Source of the DNA: a virus
Virus record (IMG/VR): IMGVR_UViG_3300035156_000370
Coordinates: 1 to 45,715 of that record
Length of the DNA: 45,715 nt
Direction: 5' to 3' (one strand)
Each line of letters starts with the position of its first letter. Positions within the stretch are counted from its first letter, which is position 1. Shown here piece after piece: positions 37,366 to 45,715 of the stretch. The translations under genes were made by a program, and so were the position numbers. The notes below the pieces were generated by a model that saw only the letters and a program-made list of their open reading frames with translations, was not told the DNA's origin and did not search any database.

Positions 37366-37821
37366 ATGGATTTCCGCGAAATGATAACCAAGATCATCAT
37401 GGAAAAACTACCGGTGCAGGTGTTTCCGGCCACTGTTGACGCCGTGAACCGGGCGGAGGCCACCATAGATGTGCAGCCACTCGATAAGGACGCGCCGGAA
37501 GTGTTTGATGTGCGGCTTAGGGCTGTTGATGATGATACGGCCACCGGCCTAATTCAATGGCCAACAGTGGGCTCAGTGGTACTCATCGGCTTAATCGGCA
37601 ACGATGTGAACACGGCGTTCATGGTGGCCGCGAGTGAGGTGAAAACCTTCACTATCAGCACCACGCAGGAGAGTTTGCTGCCCTGGCTACAGGATCTGGT
37701 GCAAGCAGTGCAGCAGCTGGTACTGCTCACCAACTCCGGCGCCACTACCGGCATCCTGCCCTCTTCTCAGCAGCAGCTCACCAGCCTGCTGAACCGACTC
37801 CCTCACCTTCTATCCGAGTAG
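37366..37821 (+). CDS. Baseplate spike protein (gpV/gp45-like OB fold)
   Basis: A 151-residue protein with the OB-fold start of baseplate assembly protein V (VFPATVDAVNRAEATIDVQPLDKDAPEVFDVRLRAV...WPTVGSVVLIGLIGNDVNTAFMVAASEV). The C-terminal half is helical rather than a long beta-spike, so the tip may be very short or supplied by another protein. Placed directly after the hub. Confidence 0.7.
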   Translation: MDFREMITKIIMEKLPVQVFPATVDAVNRAEATIDVQPLDKDAPEVFDVRLRAVDDDTATGLIQWPTVGSVVLIGLIGNDVNTAFMVAASEVKTFTISTTQESLLPWLQDLVQAVQQLVLLTNSGATTGILPSSQQQLTSLLNRLPHLLSE

Positions 37822-37822
37822 C

Positions 37823-38014
37823 ATGCCCCTCAACAACTTAAAGCTACAAGCTGATATAGTGCAGATCCTCGCCACGCTGAGCACAGAGCAAGATCCGGCC
37901 GCGGCCCGGGAAGCCTACGCACGTGAGCTCACCGCCGCTATTCATGCTTTCGTGCTGAGCGGTGATGTAACCACTGCTGGCACGGCCACGGCTCAACGGG
38001 GAAAACTTACATAA
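37823..38014 (+). CDS. Small hypothetical tail-region protein
   Basis: A 63-residue helical protein (LQADIVQILATLSTEQDPAAAREAYARELTAAIHAFVLSGDV), 1 bp after the spike gene. No family recognised by me. Similar small helical proteins often sit between spike and wedge genes in Bacteroidota phages. Confidence 0.5.
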   Translation: MPLNNLKLQADIVQILATLSTEQDPAAAREAYARELTAAIHAFVLSGDVTTAGTATAQRGKLT

Positions 38015-38057
38015 ATCCGGCCTTTTCACACCTGGTAATCACCTATAAAATCCAATC

Positions 38058-38363
38058 ATGAAAGCCACCGATTTCCTTTTAGATGCCGGCTATGATGTGG
38101 CCATAGAGGGCGGTGATTTTGCCGCTGCTCACTCTGATGAGCAGCATCAGGAACTTCTACTACTCACCGCCCAAGGCGAGTGGCGACAGAGCCCACTTAC
38201 CGGCATCAACCTACTGCGCTACCAATCTGGGCCAATGGATAACACCCGCCGGGCGCAGCTGCAGCGAGAGGGCACTATCCAATTAGAGCGAGACGGCTAC
38301 CGGGTGTATTCCTTCCTGATTTCTACGGAGGCAAAACTCACCCTTAACGCGGACCGCTCATGA
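38058..38363 (+). CDS. Baseplate wedge protein (Mu gp46/T4 gp25-like)
   Basis: A 101-residue protein: ATDFLLDAGYDVAIEGGDFAAAHSDEQHQELLLLTAQGEWRQSPLTGINLLRYQ, the pattern of Mu gp46-like and gp25-like wedge proteins (D-(I/L)-x-L-D-x-x-x-D-(L/V) followed by L-x-L-x-T-x-x-G-E-x-x-x-x-P-x-x-G). Overlaps the next gene by 4 bp. Confidence 0.7.
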   Translation: MKATDFLLDAGYDVAIEGGDFAAAHSDEQHQELLLLTAQGEWRQSPLTGINLLRYQSGPMDNTRRAQLQREGTIQLERDGYRVYSFLISTEAKLTLNADRS

Positions 38364-38677
38364 TCAGCACCACCATTAGCGCCGGCCAATCCCTGCTAGA
38401 TGTATGCCTGCAGGAGCTCGGCACCCTAGACGCCTTATTTGATTTAGCCGATGCCAACGGCCTGAGCATTACCGCTCCGCTCCGGCCCGGGCAAGTGCTG
38501 CAGGTGCCGGCCTCCGCGCTCAGTCAGCCGCAGGTAGCAGCCTATTTCAGCAGCCGGCAGCAGCGGATCAATGTAGGGGCTGTGGTCGGCACAACCCACT
38601 GGGAGCCGCCCACTGATCAGCCACTGTTGCGCGCCTATTTCCATCCTGATTTTTTCAATACCTCTTATTTCAACTAA
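38360..38677 (+). CDS. LysM-like baseplate protein
   Basis: A 105-residue protein. SAGQSLLDVCLQELGTLDALFDLADANGLSITAPLRPGQVLQVP is a LysM-type motif, as in P2 gpX and gp53-like baseplate proteins. The C-terminus contains WEPPTDQPLLRAYFHPDFF. The stop is directly followed by the fibre gene start. Confidence 0.65.
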   Translation: MISTTISAGQSLLDVCLQELGTLDALFDLADANGLSITAPLRPGQVLQVPASALSQPQVAAYFSSRQQRINVGAVVGTTHWEPPTDQPLLRAYFHPDFFNTSYFN

Positions 38678-41596
38678 ATGGGACAGCTTGCCGACCAAAT
38701 AGAGGCTACCACCACCACCTTAGTACCGAGTTCACCGGTGGCCACGGCTGAGCAACTGCTCACCGGCCCGGGCTTAATTCAAATCATGGGCACGGTGGCC
38801 GCGGCCATCCGAGTGCTCGAAAATATTGCCGCGGGGGCGGCGTTTCATCTCGAAACCCGCGCGCCGCTGCCGGCAGATGGTTCAGAGGGAGATGCCTGGT
38901 TAAATGGGAGCACCGGGGATTTATTCAAGTTGGTAGCCGGCCAATGGGAAAGCCGTGGCAACCTAAAGAGCACGGTTCCCGGGCCGCGGGGCAAGGAGGG
39001 GCCGGCCGGTGCAGATAGCACGGTGGCCGGGCCGCGGGGCTATAGCAATTATGACTTATGGCTACAGGCCGGTTTCGTTGGCACTCGGGAGCAGTATCTG
39101 GCCTCCCTGCAAGGCCGCAATGGGACGGATGGCGACAATGGCGACAACGGCAAGGATGGGAGCCGGATCTTTGACAAAAACTTTGCGCCTTCCCCCGCTC
39201 ATAACCTATTGGTAGAGAACTATGTGCCGCAGCCAAATGACCAATGGTTTCACACCATAGGCCTGAAGGCGTATGATCGGTATGCGCATTTGGACGGGGA
39301 ATGGCGGCTGGTTTTTCGGAAAGCTGAGAGTGCGGTGCTGCCACCTCAGCCAACAAATGCAGCACCTGGTATCACGTTTAACGCGCCCGCCTCCGGTGCC
39401 ACCGTTACGGCCGGCACGCCTATCACCCTCACCGCCACGGCCACCGATGATGTTGCGGTGAGCGCGGTGGAATTTCTGAACGGCAACACCGGGGCAAGCC
39501 TGGGCATGGGCAACAAAAACGGCACCACCTACACCCTGCCCTATACTCCCCAAACGGCCGGCAGCCTTGCCTTAGTGGCACGCGCTACCGACAACGGCAC
39601 CCCCGCGCTAACCTCGCAGGCCACCGTAACTATCACGGTGCAGGCGGTGGTAGTAGTGCCGGTAGAAAACACCACCCCGGCCGCGCCAACTTACGCGTTT
39701 GATCCGGTTTCTCGGATGCTTTCCGCCGCGCATGGCACGCTGAGCAGTGACACCTTAGAGCAGCGCCAAAACGGCGGAGCCTATGCGCCCTATGCCGCCG
39801 TGCTGGTAGATAACGCCGCGCACCCGGCCGCGGAATGGCAGGTACGGGTGAAAGCCGCGGCCGGCCGCAACGTAAGCAATCCGGCGGATAGCCCGGCCAT
39901 AGCCGCCAAAGTGGTAGCCGATCCGGAGCCGGATCCGGAAAGCGGCACGGTGCTCATCACCACCGCTCAGCTATCCCAAAACGGCATCAATTACTCGGAT
40001 GCTGCGGGGCCGCTCCGCTCTAGTTACGCCGTGATGCGTCGGAAGGTGGCCGGGGCCAACACCATCAAAGTACGGCAGCGCGTAGATGTAAACGATGGCG
40101 GGCTTAGTGGCCTCGAATATTACTTGGATGGCGTGTATGCCGGTTGGCTGCCGCAGCCGGCCCTGGGTAGTGGGGAGGTAACGATCAACCTGCCGGATAC
40201 CAATGAGCATATTTTAGCTATTGTAGAAGCCGCCAACAGCCGCCCCAACGATCAAGGGCAACTGTTAAGCTACGCCACCATTGAGGCGCTAATCACCCAG
40301 GGGGCCGGCACTACCACCCTCATCCGGCCCGTTAAAACGCAGAATCTGGCCTATGTGGTAGGGGATAGCATCAGCGTCGGAGCCGGGGCCACGGATGCCA
40401 CCCGGGCTTGGCTGATTCGTTTGCGCCGCCTGCTAGGCTATGATGTTATCTCGGATGGTTGGGGCTACCGCAGTCTGAGCCGCAGCCTGAGCACCGCGCC
40501 CGAACGGGCGCAGGTACTGGCCAACTTTCAGGCCGCGGCCGCGGGTCGCACCGGCAAGCTGAGCTTCATCATTGACTTAGGAACGAATGATTATGCGTTT
40601 AGTGCCGCCGCTTCAGAGCAGGCCGCGGCCTATGCGCAGCAGATGCTGCAATTAGTGCGTGCCTGGAATCCCGCGGTAGAATGCTGGATTAAAACCCCGG
40701 TGACGCGCGTAGCCACGGGGCCAAATGGACAGGGGGAACCTTTCCGGCTGTATCAAACGTCCCTGCTAGCCCTTAAAGATTCGTTGCCTTGGCTGAAGCT
40801 GATGGATGCCACGGATTGGCTGGGCCTTGCCGACTTAACGGCGGACGGAGTACACCCCAACAACGGCGGCCACGCGCTGATAGCCAACCGCTATTTTTCG
40901 GCCCTGAGCGGGGCGGCCTATGTGGAGCCCGTTGGTGATATTCCTTTCGAGATCAATACCGGGGAGTTTACGGTGAATGAAGCCACCTACGCCCTGGTGC
41001 GGGACTCCAAAGATTTCGACGTAAATACCTCGGCTACTTGGATGGCCCGGTTTAAGCTATCCGATCCGCGGAGCTATCAGCAGATTTTTGCGAAGGCGTT
41101 CACCGATGGGAGCACGGGCAAAGGCTTTGCCATGTATACCGAAAACGGCAAGGTGATATCGTACGACTACCCCGGCACCGATTTCGCCGCGGGGGTATGG
41201 TGCGAGGTGCTGATGAGCTACGGCCAAAACACCGCGGCTATGTACGGGCGGATCAACGGCGGCCCGATTCAGAAAGTGGAATCTGCCGGCATGGGGGGCT
41301 TTGATGCCCAAACGCAAGACGGTTTCACCATCGGAGCAAACCGGCGAATTAACCCCGTAGGCTTGGCTACGCCGGCCTCTGGCATTATTGAAAATGTCGC
41401 CTTTTGGAATATTGAATTAGATGATGCCACCTGCCGGGCATTGATTCAATCTAATCTGGTGCACAATCCCTCCCAGTACAACAGCCCCAACTGCCTGATT
41501 TATGGGCCGCTGAAACGGTTCGCCGCGGGTTCCGCAACGATGCCCAACTTAGCGGATCCGGCCCGGCCTTTTGATATCATCAACTTATCGGCATAA
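38678..41596 (+). CDS. Tail fibre/spike with collagen-like, Ig-like, SGNH esterase and lectin-like domains
   Basis: A 972-residue modular protein. Residues 1-105 are a baseplate-attachment region; about 106-165 contains GPRGKEGPAG and GRNGTDGDNGDNGKDG collagen-like Gly-x-y runs; about 225-330 is an Ig-like domain (GITFNAPASGATVTAGTPITLTATATDDVAV). Residues about 555-745 form an SGNH/GDSL hydrolase: G562-D563-S564, G635-T-N637-D, and D723-G-V-H726. About 765-972 is a LamG/concanavalin-like beta-sandwich. It likely binds a surface glycan and removes acyl groups from it. Confidence 0.85.
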   Translation: MGQLADQIEATTTTLVPSSPVATAEQLLTGPGLIQIMGTVAAAIRVLENIAAGAAFHLETRAPLPADGSEGDAWLNGSTGDLFKLVAGQWESRGNLKSTVPGPRGKEGPAGADSTVAGPRGYSNYDLWLQAGFVGTREQYLASLQGRNGTDGDNGDNGKDGSRIFDKNFAPSPAHNLLVENYVPQPNDQWFHTIGLKAYDRYAHLDGEWRLVFRKAESAVLPPQPTNAAPGITFNAPASGATVTAGTPITLTATATDDVAVSAVEFLNGNTGASLGMGNKNGTTYTLPYTPQTAGSLALVARATDNGTPALTSQATVTITVQAVVVVPVENTTPAAPTYAFDPVSRMLSAAHGTLSSDTLEQRQNGGAYAPYAAVLVDNAAHPAAEWQVRVKAAAGRNVSNPADSPAIAAKVVADPEPDPESGTVLITTAQLSQNGINYSDAAGPLRSSYAVMRRKVAGANTIKVRQRVDVNDGGLSGLEYYLDGVYAGWLPQPALGSGEVTINLPDTNEHILAIVEAANSRPNDQGQLLSYATIEALITQGAGTTTLIRPVKTQNLAYVVGDSISVGAGATDATRAWLIRLRRLLGYDVISDGWGYRSLSRSLSTAPERAQVLANFQAAAAGRTGKLSFIIDLGTNDYAFSAAASEQAAAYAQQMLQLVRAWNPAVECWIKTPVTRVATGPNGQGEPFRLYQTSLLALKDSLPWLKLMDATDWLGLADLTADGVHPNNGGHALIANRYFSALSGAAYVEPVGDIPFEINTGEFTVNEATYALVRDSKDFDVNTSATWMARFKLSDPRSYQQIFAKAFTDGSTGKGFAMYTENGKVISYDYPGTDFAAGVWCEVLMSYGQNTAAMYGRINGGPIQKVESAGMGGFDAQTQDGFTIGANRRINPVGLATPASGIIENVAFWNIELDDATCRALIQSNLVHNPSQYNSPNCLIYGPLKRFAAGSATMPNLADPARPFDIINLSA

Positions 41597-41608
41597 CCTC
41601 CTTTTGTG

Positions 41609-42430
41609 ATGGCGAGAACTACCCAGGAACTATTCAACTCTATTCAGGCTGCGGTGCAGGCGGATCCGCTGCTTTCGCAGCAGCTCACCTCCCCCTCTGC
41701 CACCGCGCTACATCGGCTCTGGTCTTACGTTACGGCAGTAGTGCTGAGCGTGCACGAAACCATTTTCGACCGACATAAAACGGATGTGGAAACGGCGCTT
41801 AGCCGCGCCAAACCCGGAACCGCGGCATGGTACGCAGATCAGGCGCTCCTTTTCCAAGCGGGTGATGTGTTGGTGGCCGATGATAACGGCATTCATTACG
41901 CCGCCGGCAGCACCGGCCCGAAAATCATCACCCGGGCCGCGGCCATAGAAAACGACCTCACCGGCAAGCTCTTTATTAAGGTGGCCAAAGATGGCCCAAC
42001 ACCCGGCATGCTGGCAGCGCTTTCGGTTGCGGAGTTGGTGCAAGTGAGAGGCTATTTTGACCGGAAAGGATTCGCCGGGGTGCGGAAGGAAATCGTAAGC
42101 CGGGCCGCGGATAAGTTGCGGGTTACGGCCCAGGTGTACTATGATCCGCTGATAGATGTGCCAGCGGTGCAGCTGCTGGTGCAGGCCTCTATCCGGGCTT
42201 ATCTGGCAAGCCTGGAATTTAACGGCCTGATTTACGTCGCTAAAATTGAGGATGCTATCCAAGCCGTTCCCGGAGTGAAGGATGTGAAGCTGAGCAGCAT
42301 CACCGCCCGGGCCGGAGCCGGAGCGCTGGTGCCGATAGAGCGGGTGTATGAGACGCAGGCCGGCTATATAGTGCTAGATGATGCCGCCGGCAGCACCCTG
42401 GCAGATACGCTCACTTTCCTTCCTTACTAG
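41609..42430 (+). CDS. Baseplate J-like wedge protein
   Basis: A 273-residue protein from ATG 41609 (a GTG directly before it is the alternative). LHRLWSYVTAVVLSVHETIFDRHKTDVETAL near the start and RVTAQVYYDPLIDVPAVQLLVQASIRAYLASLEFNGLIYVAKIEDAIQAVPGVKDVKLSSI near the end match baseplate J/Mu gp47 family proteins as found in Bacteroidota phages. They form the baseplate periphery with the next protein. Confidence 0.75.
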   Translation: MARTTQELFNSIQAAVQADPLLSQQLTSPSATALHRLWSYVTAVVLSVHETIFDRHKTDVETALSRAKPGTAAWYADQALLFQAGDVLVADDNGIHYAAGSTGPKIITRAAAIENDLTGKLFIKVAKDGPTPGMLAALSVAELVQVRGYFDRKGFAGVRKEIVSRAADKLRVTAQVYYDPLIDVPAVQLLVQASIRAYLASLEFNGLIYVAKIEDAIQAVPGVKDVKLSSITARAGAGALVPIERVYETQAGYIVLDDAAGSTLADTLTFLPY

Positions 42431-42431
42431 C

Positions 42432-42950
42432 ATGCCGCTCTTACCTTTTGCGGAGCAGCTGCCGGCCCGGTATCGGGTGCAGCCGGCCGTGCTCATCACC
42501 TCCCTGCTTCCCGCCCTGCTGAGGAAGCCGAAAATGCTGGCATGGCTTACTGCCCTGCACCAGCCGCTGCAAGCTACCTACCTGGCATTTTCGGAGCACG
42601 TTGCTCGGAGTGCCACGGAGCTCAGCTACAACGGGCAAACGATGCTGTTAGAAAAAGCCTTAAATGATCGGTTTGATCTGGCTTTTCGGCGGATCCGGAT
42701 CATCAATTCCGATACGGAGCTGAGCCCGATATACCTGAATTACGTGAGTGAGTTGCAGGATATGCCGGTCACGTTTTACACCTCGGAGGATATGCCGCTG
42801 CTGAGGGTAAACAACTGGATAGAGTACGTTTCTCAGGTGGGTTTCGTGGTACAGGTGCCGCGCTCCCTCCGCCCTGCTGAGCCGGCCCTGCAAGCCCGGA
42901 TTAAGCAGCTAAAGCTTTCCATGATTCGCCATACCATAGCCTACATTTAA
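42432..42950 (+). CDS. Tail protein I/Mu gp48-like baseplate protein
   Basis: I start it at ATG 42432, 1 bp after the J-like gene, giving 172 residues. MPLLPFAEQLPARYRVQPAVLITSLLPALLRKPKMLAWLTALHQPLQATYLAFSEH and KALNDRFDLAFRRIRI are in line with the small baseplate protein that follows J in Mu- and P2-like phages and links fibres to the baseplate. The assignment is by position and general pattern. Confidence 0.6.
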   Translation: MPLLPFAEQLPARYRVQPAVLITSLLPALLRKPKMLAWLTALHQPLQATYLAFSEHVARSATELSYNGQTMLLEKALNDRFDLAFRRIRIINSDTELSPIYLNYVSELQDMPVTFYTSEDMPLLRVNNWIEYVSQVGFVVQVPRSLRPAEPALQARIKQLKLSMIRHTIAYI

Positions 42951-42951
42951 G

Positions 42952-43851
42952 ATGAAATTATTAGTATTTGAAACCGGCGGCCGCCCGTTAGCGCTCGATG
43001 ATTTGGAGACGCTGCAAACAGAGCTTTATAATGCCACCTATGCCACCCTCCGCAACGCGCCGGATATGGTGCTGAGCGGGTGCGCAGTGAGCGAAAACAG
43101 CAGCGGAGGCGGCTCGATTGCGGCCGGGTGGCTATGGTTGGGGGGCTCTATCCGGCTGTTTGACGGGGCAACTATCGACGCTTTTCCCGTTGATCTGGTG
43201 CAGGGGGAAAACGAGTTTTCCGACTACCGGGCTTACCAGACCGGCGGCAGCAAGGCCTGCATCCGAGAGCGGCAGATCCTGGTGCAGCCCTCCGGCACGG
43301 CCGCCGCCGGCACCCCAAAGCTGAAGTTTAACCCGGTGCCTTCGCGCACCTACGCCAAATGGATAGAGAGTCTAAGCCGCACCGTTGGGGAGGTGCAGTG
43401 GTTGGCTAATGTCGATGTAAGCCAATACGACGGCACCGGCCGCGGATGGGAAAACCGGGCTACGGCCGGCTGGGCATTATGCAACGGGCAAAACGGCACG
43501 GCCGATCTTCGTGCCCGGTTTGTGGTTGGCCACTTTCCGCAGCATGCGGACTATGCGGCCGTTGGGCAAAAAGGCGGCTCGGAGCGGGTGGAGCTGGCAA
43601 TAGCTCACCTGCCGGCTCACTCGCACGGCATGGAGCAGGCCGGGGAGCACACCCACGGCCTGAAAAGCCGCGGCTCCGATGGCAGCAGCCCACTAGCAAG
43701 CCGGGGCAATAACCCGACAAGTGACGGAACCCTGCAAACCGAAACCGCCGGCAGACACACGCACACCATCAACGAAACCGGCGGCAACTTGGAGCACGAA
43801 AACCGGCCACCATTTTACGTGCTAGCAGTTCGGCAGTGGGTTGGATTGTAG
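42952..43851 (+). CDS. Receptor-binding tail protein with tail-collar domain and HxH tip
   Basis: A 299-residue protein. After an N-terminal baseplate-binding half comes GWALCNGQNGTADLRARFVVG, the phage tail-collar domain, and then a tip with HSHG, HTHG and HTHT, the HxH motifs that bind iron in T4 gp12/gp37-type needles. HENRPPFYVLAVRQWVGL is the usual end of such domains. The protein ends the late operon. Start: 1 bp after the previous stop. Confidence 0.8.
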   Translation: MKLLVFETGGRPLALDDLETLQTELYNATYATLRNAPDMVLSGCAVSENSSGGGSIAAGWLWLGGSIRLFDGATIDAFPVDLVQGENEFSDYRAYQTGGSKACIRERQILVQPSGTAAAGTPKLKFNPVPSRTYAKWIESLSRTVGEVQWLANVDVSQYDGTGRGWENRATAGWALCNGQNGTADLRARFVVGHFPQHADYAAVGQKGGSERVELAIAHLPAHSHGMEQAGEHTHGLKSRGSDGSSPLASRGNNPTSDGTLQTETAGRHTHTINETGGNLEHENRPPFYVLAVRQWVGL

Positions 43852-43899
43852 GCGCACTTTTCCGTAAGTTGCACCAAACACTGACAAACTAATTAAAAA

Positions 43900-44106
43900 A
43901 TGCTTTTAGCTATTATTTTTCCGGGATTATCTATGATCCTCAACGGCCACCTGCTGAAAGGCATCGTGTGCATTATTCTACAGTGCACCGGCCTGGGCTG
44001 GATACCCGCTGCTTTCTGGGCTGTTGCTTCGCGCAGTCAGGATCTAGCCGAAAAACGTCATAAAGAGATGATGGCTGCCGTAAAAGCGGGGCAAGTGCCT
44101 GCTTAA
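43900..44106 (+). CDS. Small membrane protein, Pmp3/YqaE-like
   Basis: A 68-residue protein with two membrane helices (about 2-22 and 24-45); LLAIIFPGLSMILNGHLLKGIVCIILQCTGLGWIPAAFWAV resembles the UPF0057/Pmp3 layout (P-x-x-x-(x)-hydrophobic ... LGWIPG/A-x-x-x-A). It has a charged C-terminal tail. It follows the tail genes after 48 bp and may be an accessory (moron) gene. Confidence 0.55.
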   Translation: MLLAIIFPGLSMILNGHLLKGIVCIILQCTGLGWIPAAFWAVASRSQDLAEKRHKEMMAAVKAGQVPA

Positions 44107-44125
44107 AATTTTACGCTGCTACACG

Positions 44126-44155
44126 AAAAAGCCCGGCTCAATGGCCGGGCTTTTT
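44126..44155. terminator. Strong bidirectional terminator at the end of the late operon
   Basis: AAAAAGCCCGGC and GCCGGGCTTTTT form a perfect 12-bp stem with a 6-nt loop, followed by ATTTTC. It lies between convergent genes ending at 44106 and 44160. Confidence 0.9.
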
Positions 44156-44159
44156 ATTT

Positions 44160-44468
44160 TCATCTTACACGCTCGAGCAGTTGCCTTAGTTGGCGGGTGC
44201 TCATCCAATACGGTTTGTTCTCTTTTCGAAAGGTGAAACCGCCGTACCCATTTTTGATGATTTTTCGGATCAGCTGCCACCCACGGCGCCGGCCATGGGT
44301 GGTAGCGTAGGGACGATGCCAGAGGTGGCGCCGGCAGCATATGCAATACTGTGGCCACCCTTCAATCTCCCATTTGATCTGAGCCGGCTCCGGTGGGGCA
44401 ACCTTGCGCTTAGGCAGGCTCCGCAGTTTGATGTAACGGCCGCGGGAAATATCGAAAACAAGGTACAT
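44160..44468 (-). CDS. Hypothetical basic protein next to the integrase
   Basis: A 102-residue, Arg/Trp-rich protein with WPQYCICCRRHLWHRP, a Cys/His cluster that could bind a metal, and a basic C-terminal helix (STRQLRQLLERVR). It begins 17 bp after the integrase stop and is probably co-transcribed. No family recognised; small DNA-binding accessory protein is a guess. Confidence 0.5.
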   Translation of the reverse strand: MYLVFDISRGRYIKLRSLPKRKVAPPEPAQIKWEIEGWPQYCICCRRHLWHRPYATTHGRRRGWQLIRKIIKNGYGGFTFRKENKPYWMSTRQLRQLLERVR

Positions 44469-44485
44469 AGGCGTTTTTCACTACG

Positions 44486-45715
44486 TTACAGCAGGCCGGC
44501 ATCTCGCATTTCGCGACCAATACGGCCCTCCTTTACTTTGGCGTATAGCTCCTGAGTGATCCGGATAGAAGCATGCCCCAACATGGCACTCACGCTCTCC
44601 AAACTAACGCCAGCGTCTAATGCCAGCATGCCGAAAGTTCGGCGCCCTACGTGGCAAGTAAGCCGGAGCGGCAGGTGTAGCAAGGCCGCAATTTCCCTCA
44701 GTCGCTCATTCATCTTTTGATTGCTGGGTATGGGTACCCGGCCCTCAGCTTTATACTTGTCGAGTAGCACCTGGGCCGCTGGCAGCAGCGGTATGATGGC
44801 CTCCACTTCCGTTTTAGTTCGGGGTCGGCGCAGCCACTGCTGCCCTTTCATATCGGTAGTTAGGTGCAGGCCCGGATCAAAGGCCCGGGCATCTACCCAA
44901 GCCATGCCCGTATAACACATCAATAAAAAGGCGTCCCTCGTTCGCCGCAGGCCGGAGTTCGGTAGCTCCGCTCGGATGATCTGCTGCAGCTGCTCAGTGG
45001 TGAGATACACGAGTTGGCTCTTCTTGACTTTGGGTAATTTCAGTTTAGTGAACGGGTGCACCGCTAAGGCGGAGCGCTCCACGGCGCAGCTGATACACTC
45101 GCTCAGCAGCCGGGCGCACTTGTTGGCGTGCGCTCCGCTTTTAACGTGGCCATAGTCGGTGAGCAGCCACCGGCGAAAGTCCCGCGCTAGGGGAGCCGTC
45201 ATTTCCCGGCTCAACAGATCCGGCTGATTGATGGATTTCAACCATGCTTCGACGAGTGGCCGGCGCCGCTCCGGCACCCGGGCCGTAGCCGGCAGAATTT
45301 CGCCGGCCGCAGCCCTGAGCAGCTGCCGCTCATGCCACTTATCCCACGATTACAGCAGGGTTTCATCGGCCTGGCTTTCTTCGCCAGCAATCAATTTTCG
45401 GAGCCGGTTTGGTGTAACCGGCAGCTTTGCCCGCTCTAAGTCGAAATAGTGCCGGTTGGCATCGGCTAGCAGGTCGGTGAGCCGGGCGGTGTAGGCTCTT
45501 ACCAGATCAGATTTACCCCGAATTTTCTGGCCTTTGGCGTCCCAGTCAGCATAGGCTACTTGTATACCGGTGCTTTTGGTGGCCCGCTTCCCGTTGACGG
45601 TAAGTCGGAGAACTATGGTACCAATAGTGCTCGGTGGAATCACTGGCTTTTTAGAGGGTGGGATGATGAGTAGTGTACAGTCTTTCGGTTTGCGAAAAAC
45701 AAAGGTTGGCTGCAT
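44486..45715 (-). pseudogene. int: Phage integrase (tyrosine recombinase) interrupted by an in-frame stop
   Basis: The reading frame from ATG 45715 to 44486 (410 codons) is one tyrosine recombinase broken only by TAA at 45352-45350. Upstream: arm-binding domain (FVFRKPKDCTLLIIPPSKKP). Downstream, in the same frame: SWDKWHERQLLRAAAG, core-binding domain, then catalytic TGMAWVDAR, CHVGRRTF, MLGHASIRITQELY. All catalytic residues remain in the 263-residue C-terminal part, which has its own ATG at 45277. The gene starts exactly at the window edge, so the true start may lie further out. Either a nonsense mutation or a sequence error. Confidence 0.8.

Noticed and set aside
44486-45277. A stand-alone short tyrosine recombinase gene
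   Set aside because: The upstream sequence continues in the same frame through only one stop to a matching arm domain, so it is one interrupted integrase rather than two genes.

Overview
The window reads as an integrated tailed phage (contractile-tail myovirus with Mu-like head genes) of a GC-rich Bacteroidota host, most likely Hymenobacter or a close relative. The reasons are the Bacteroidota-type promoter pieces (TTTG and TAnnTTTG boxes), Bacteroidota phage families (DUF2586 sheath, DUF6046-like tail protein, Mu-type DUF935 portal), the Bacteroidota type of tyrosine recombinase at the right edge, and the start of a Hymenobacter-style IS transposase at the left edge. This placement is inference from protein recognition; no database search was possible.

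Layout. (1) 1-72: 5' end of an IS transposase running off the left edge. (2) 131-6672, plus strand: an early operon of tightly overlapping genes, including a probable recombination-associated phage protein, a lambda-O-like replication initiator with in-gene repeats, a PD-(D/E)XK nuclease, an ASCH protein and a small Myb-like HTH. (3) 6719-10147: a control region with two tandem DUF2158 genes on the minus strand, then a plus-strand run of small genes read from a recognisable promoter/operator. (4) 10148-10485: no protein gene, but a chain of hairpins that looks like a structured RNA, a phage-specific palindrome and a terminator. (5) 10486-14327 and 23961-27147, minus strand: the packaging/head operon (TerS, TerL, Mu gp36-like, portal-MuF fusion, gpG-like, two more). 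(6) 14131-23999: a roughly 9.9-kb block that splits that operon inside the portal gene. (7) 27391-43851, plus strand: late operon with protease/scaffold, capsid, lysis cassette (GH24 lysozyme, TM/coiled-coil protein, u-spanin, holin), sheath, tube, frameshifted tail chaperone, tape measure, baseplate, and two fibre/receptor-binding proteins. (8) 43900-45715: two accessory genes and an integrase broken by one in-frame stop.

The most interesting object is the block at 14131-23999. At one end lies a 72-codon 5' stub of the portal gene (23961-24179). At the other lies an intact portal gene whose first 60 or so codons are a diverged copy of that stub. Between them are a complete tyrosine recombinase, a GIY-YIG homing endonuclease, an operator cluster with a small DNA-binding protein, a HigB-like toxin with an IrrE-type antitoxin, AT-rich cargo (including a protein made of 19-residue WDGK repeats) and a second full-length tape measure protein. 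This is what a site-specific element looks like when it integrates into a phage structural gene and restores the gene with its own 5' end. It could be a phage satellite or hitchhiker that takes over portal expression and supplies tail-length information.

Other signals that gene calls do not explain: an AAACTGTCA-N5-TGACAGTTT palindrome found inside the replication gene and twice between genes; a hairpin chain at 10150-10300 with two mutually exclusive pairings; a dnaX-like A_AAA_AAG slippery site before the tape measure gene; a REP-like hairpin translated in frame inside the gp36-like gene; and duplicated leaders in front of two DUF2158 genes. No tRNA, rRNA, CRISPR array or reverse transcriptase was seen.
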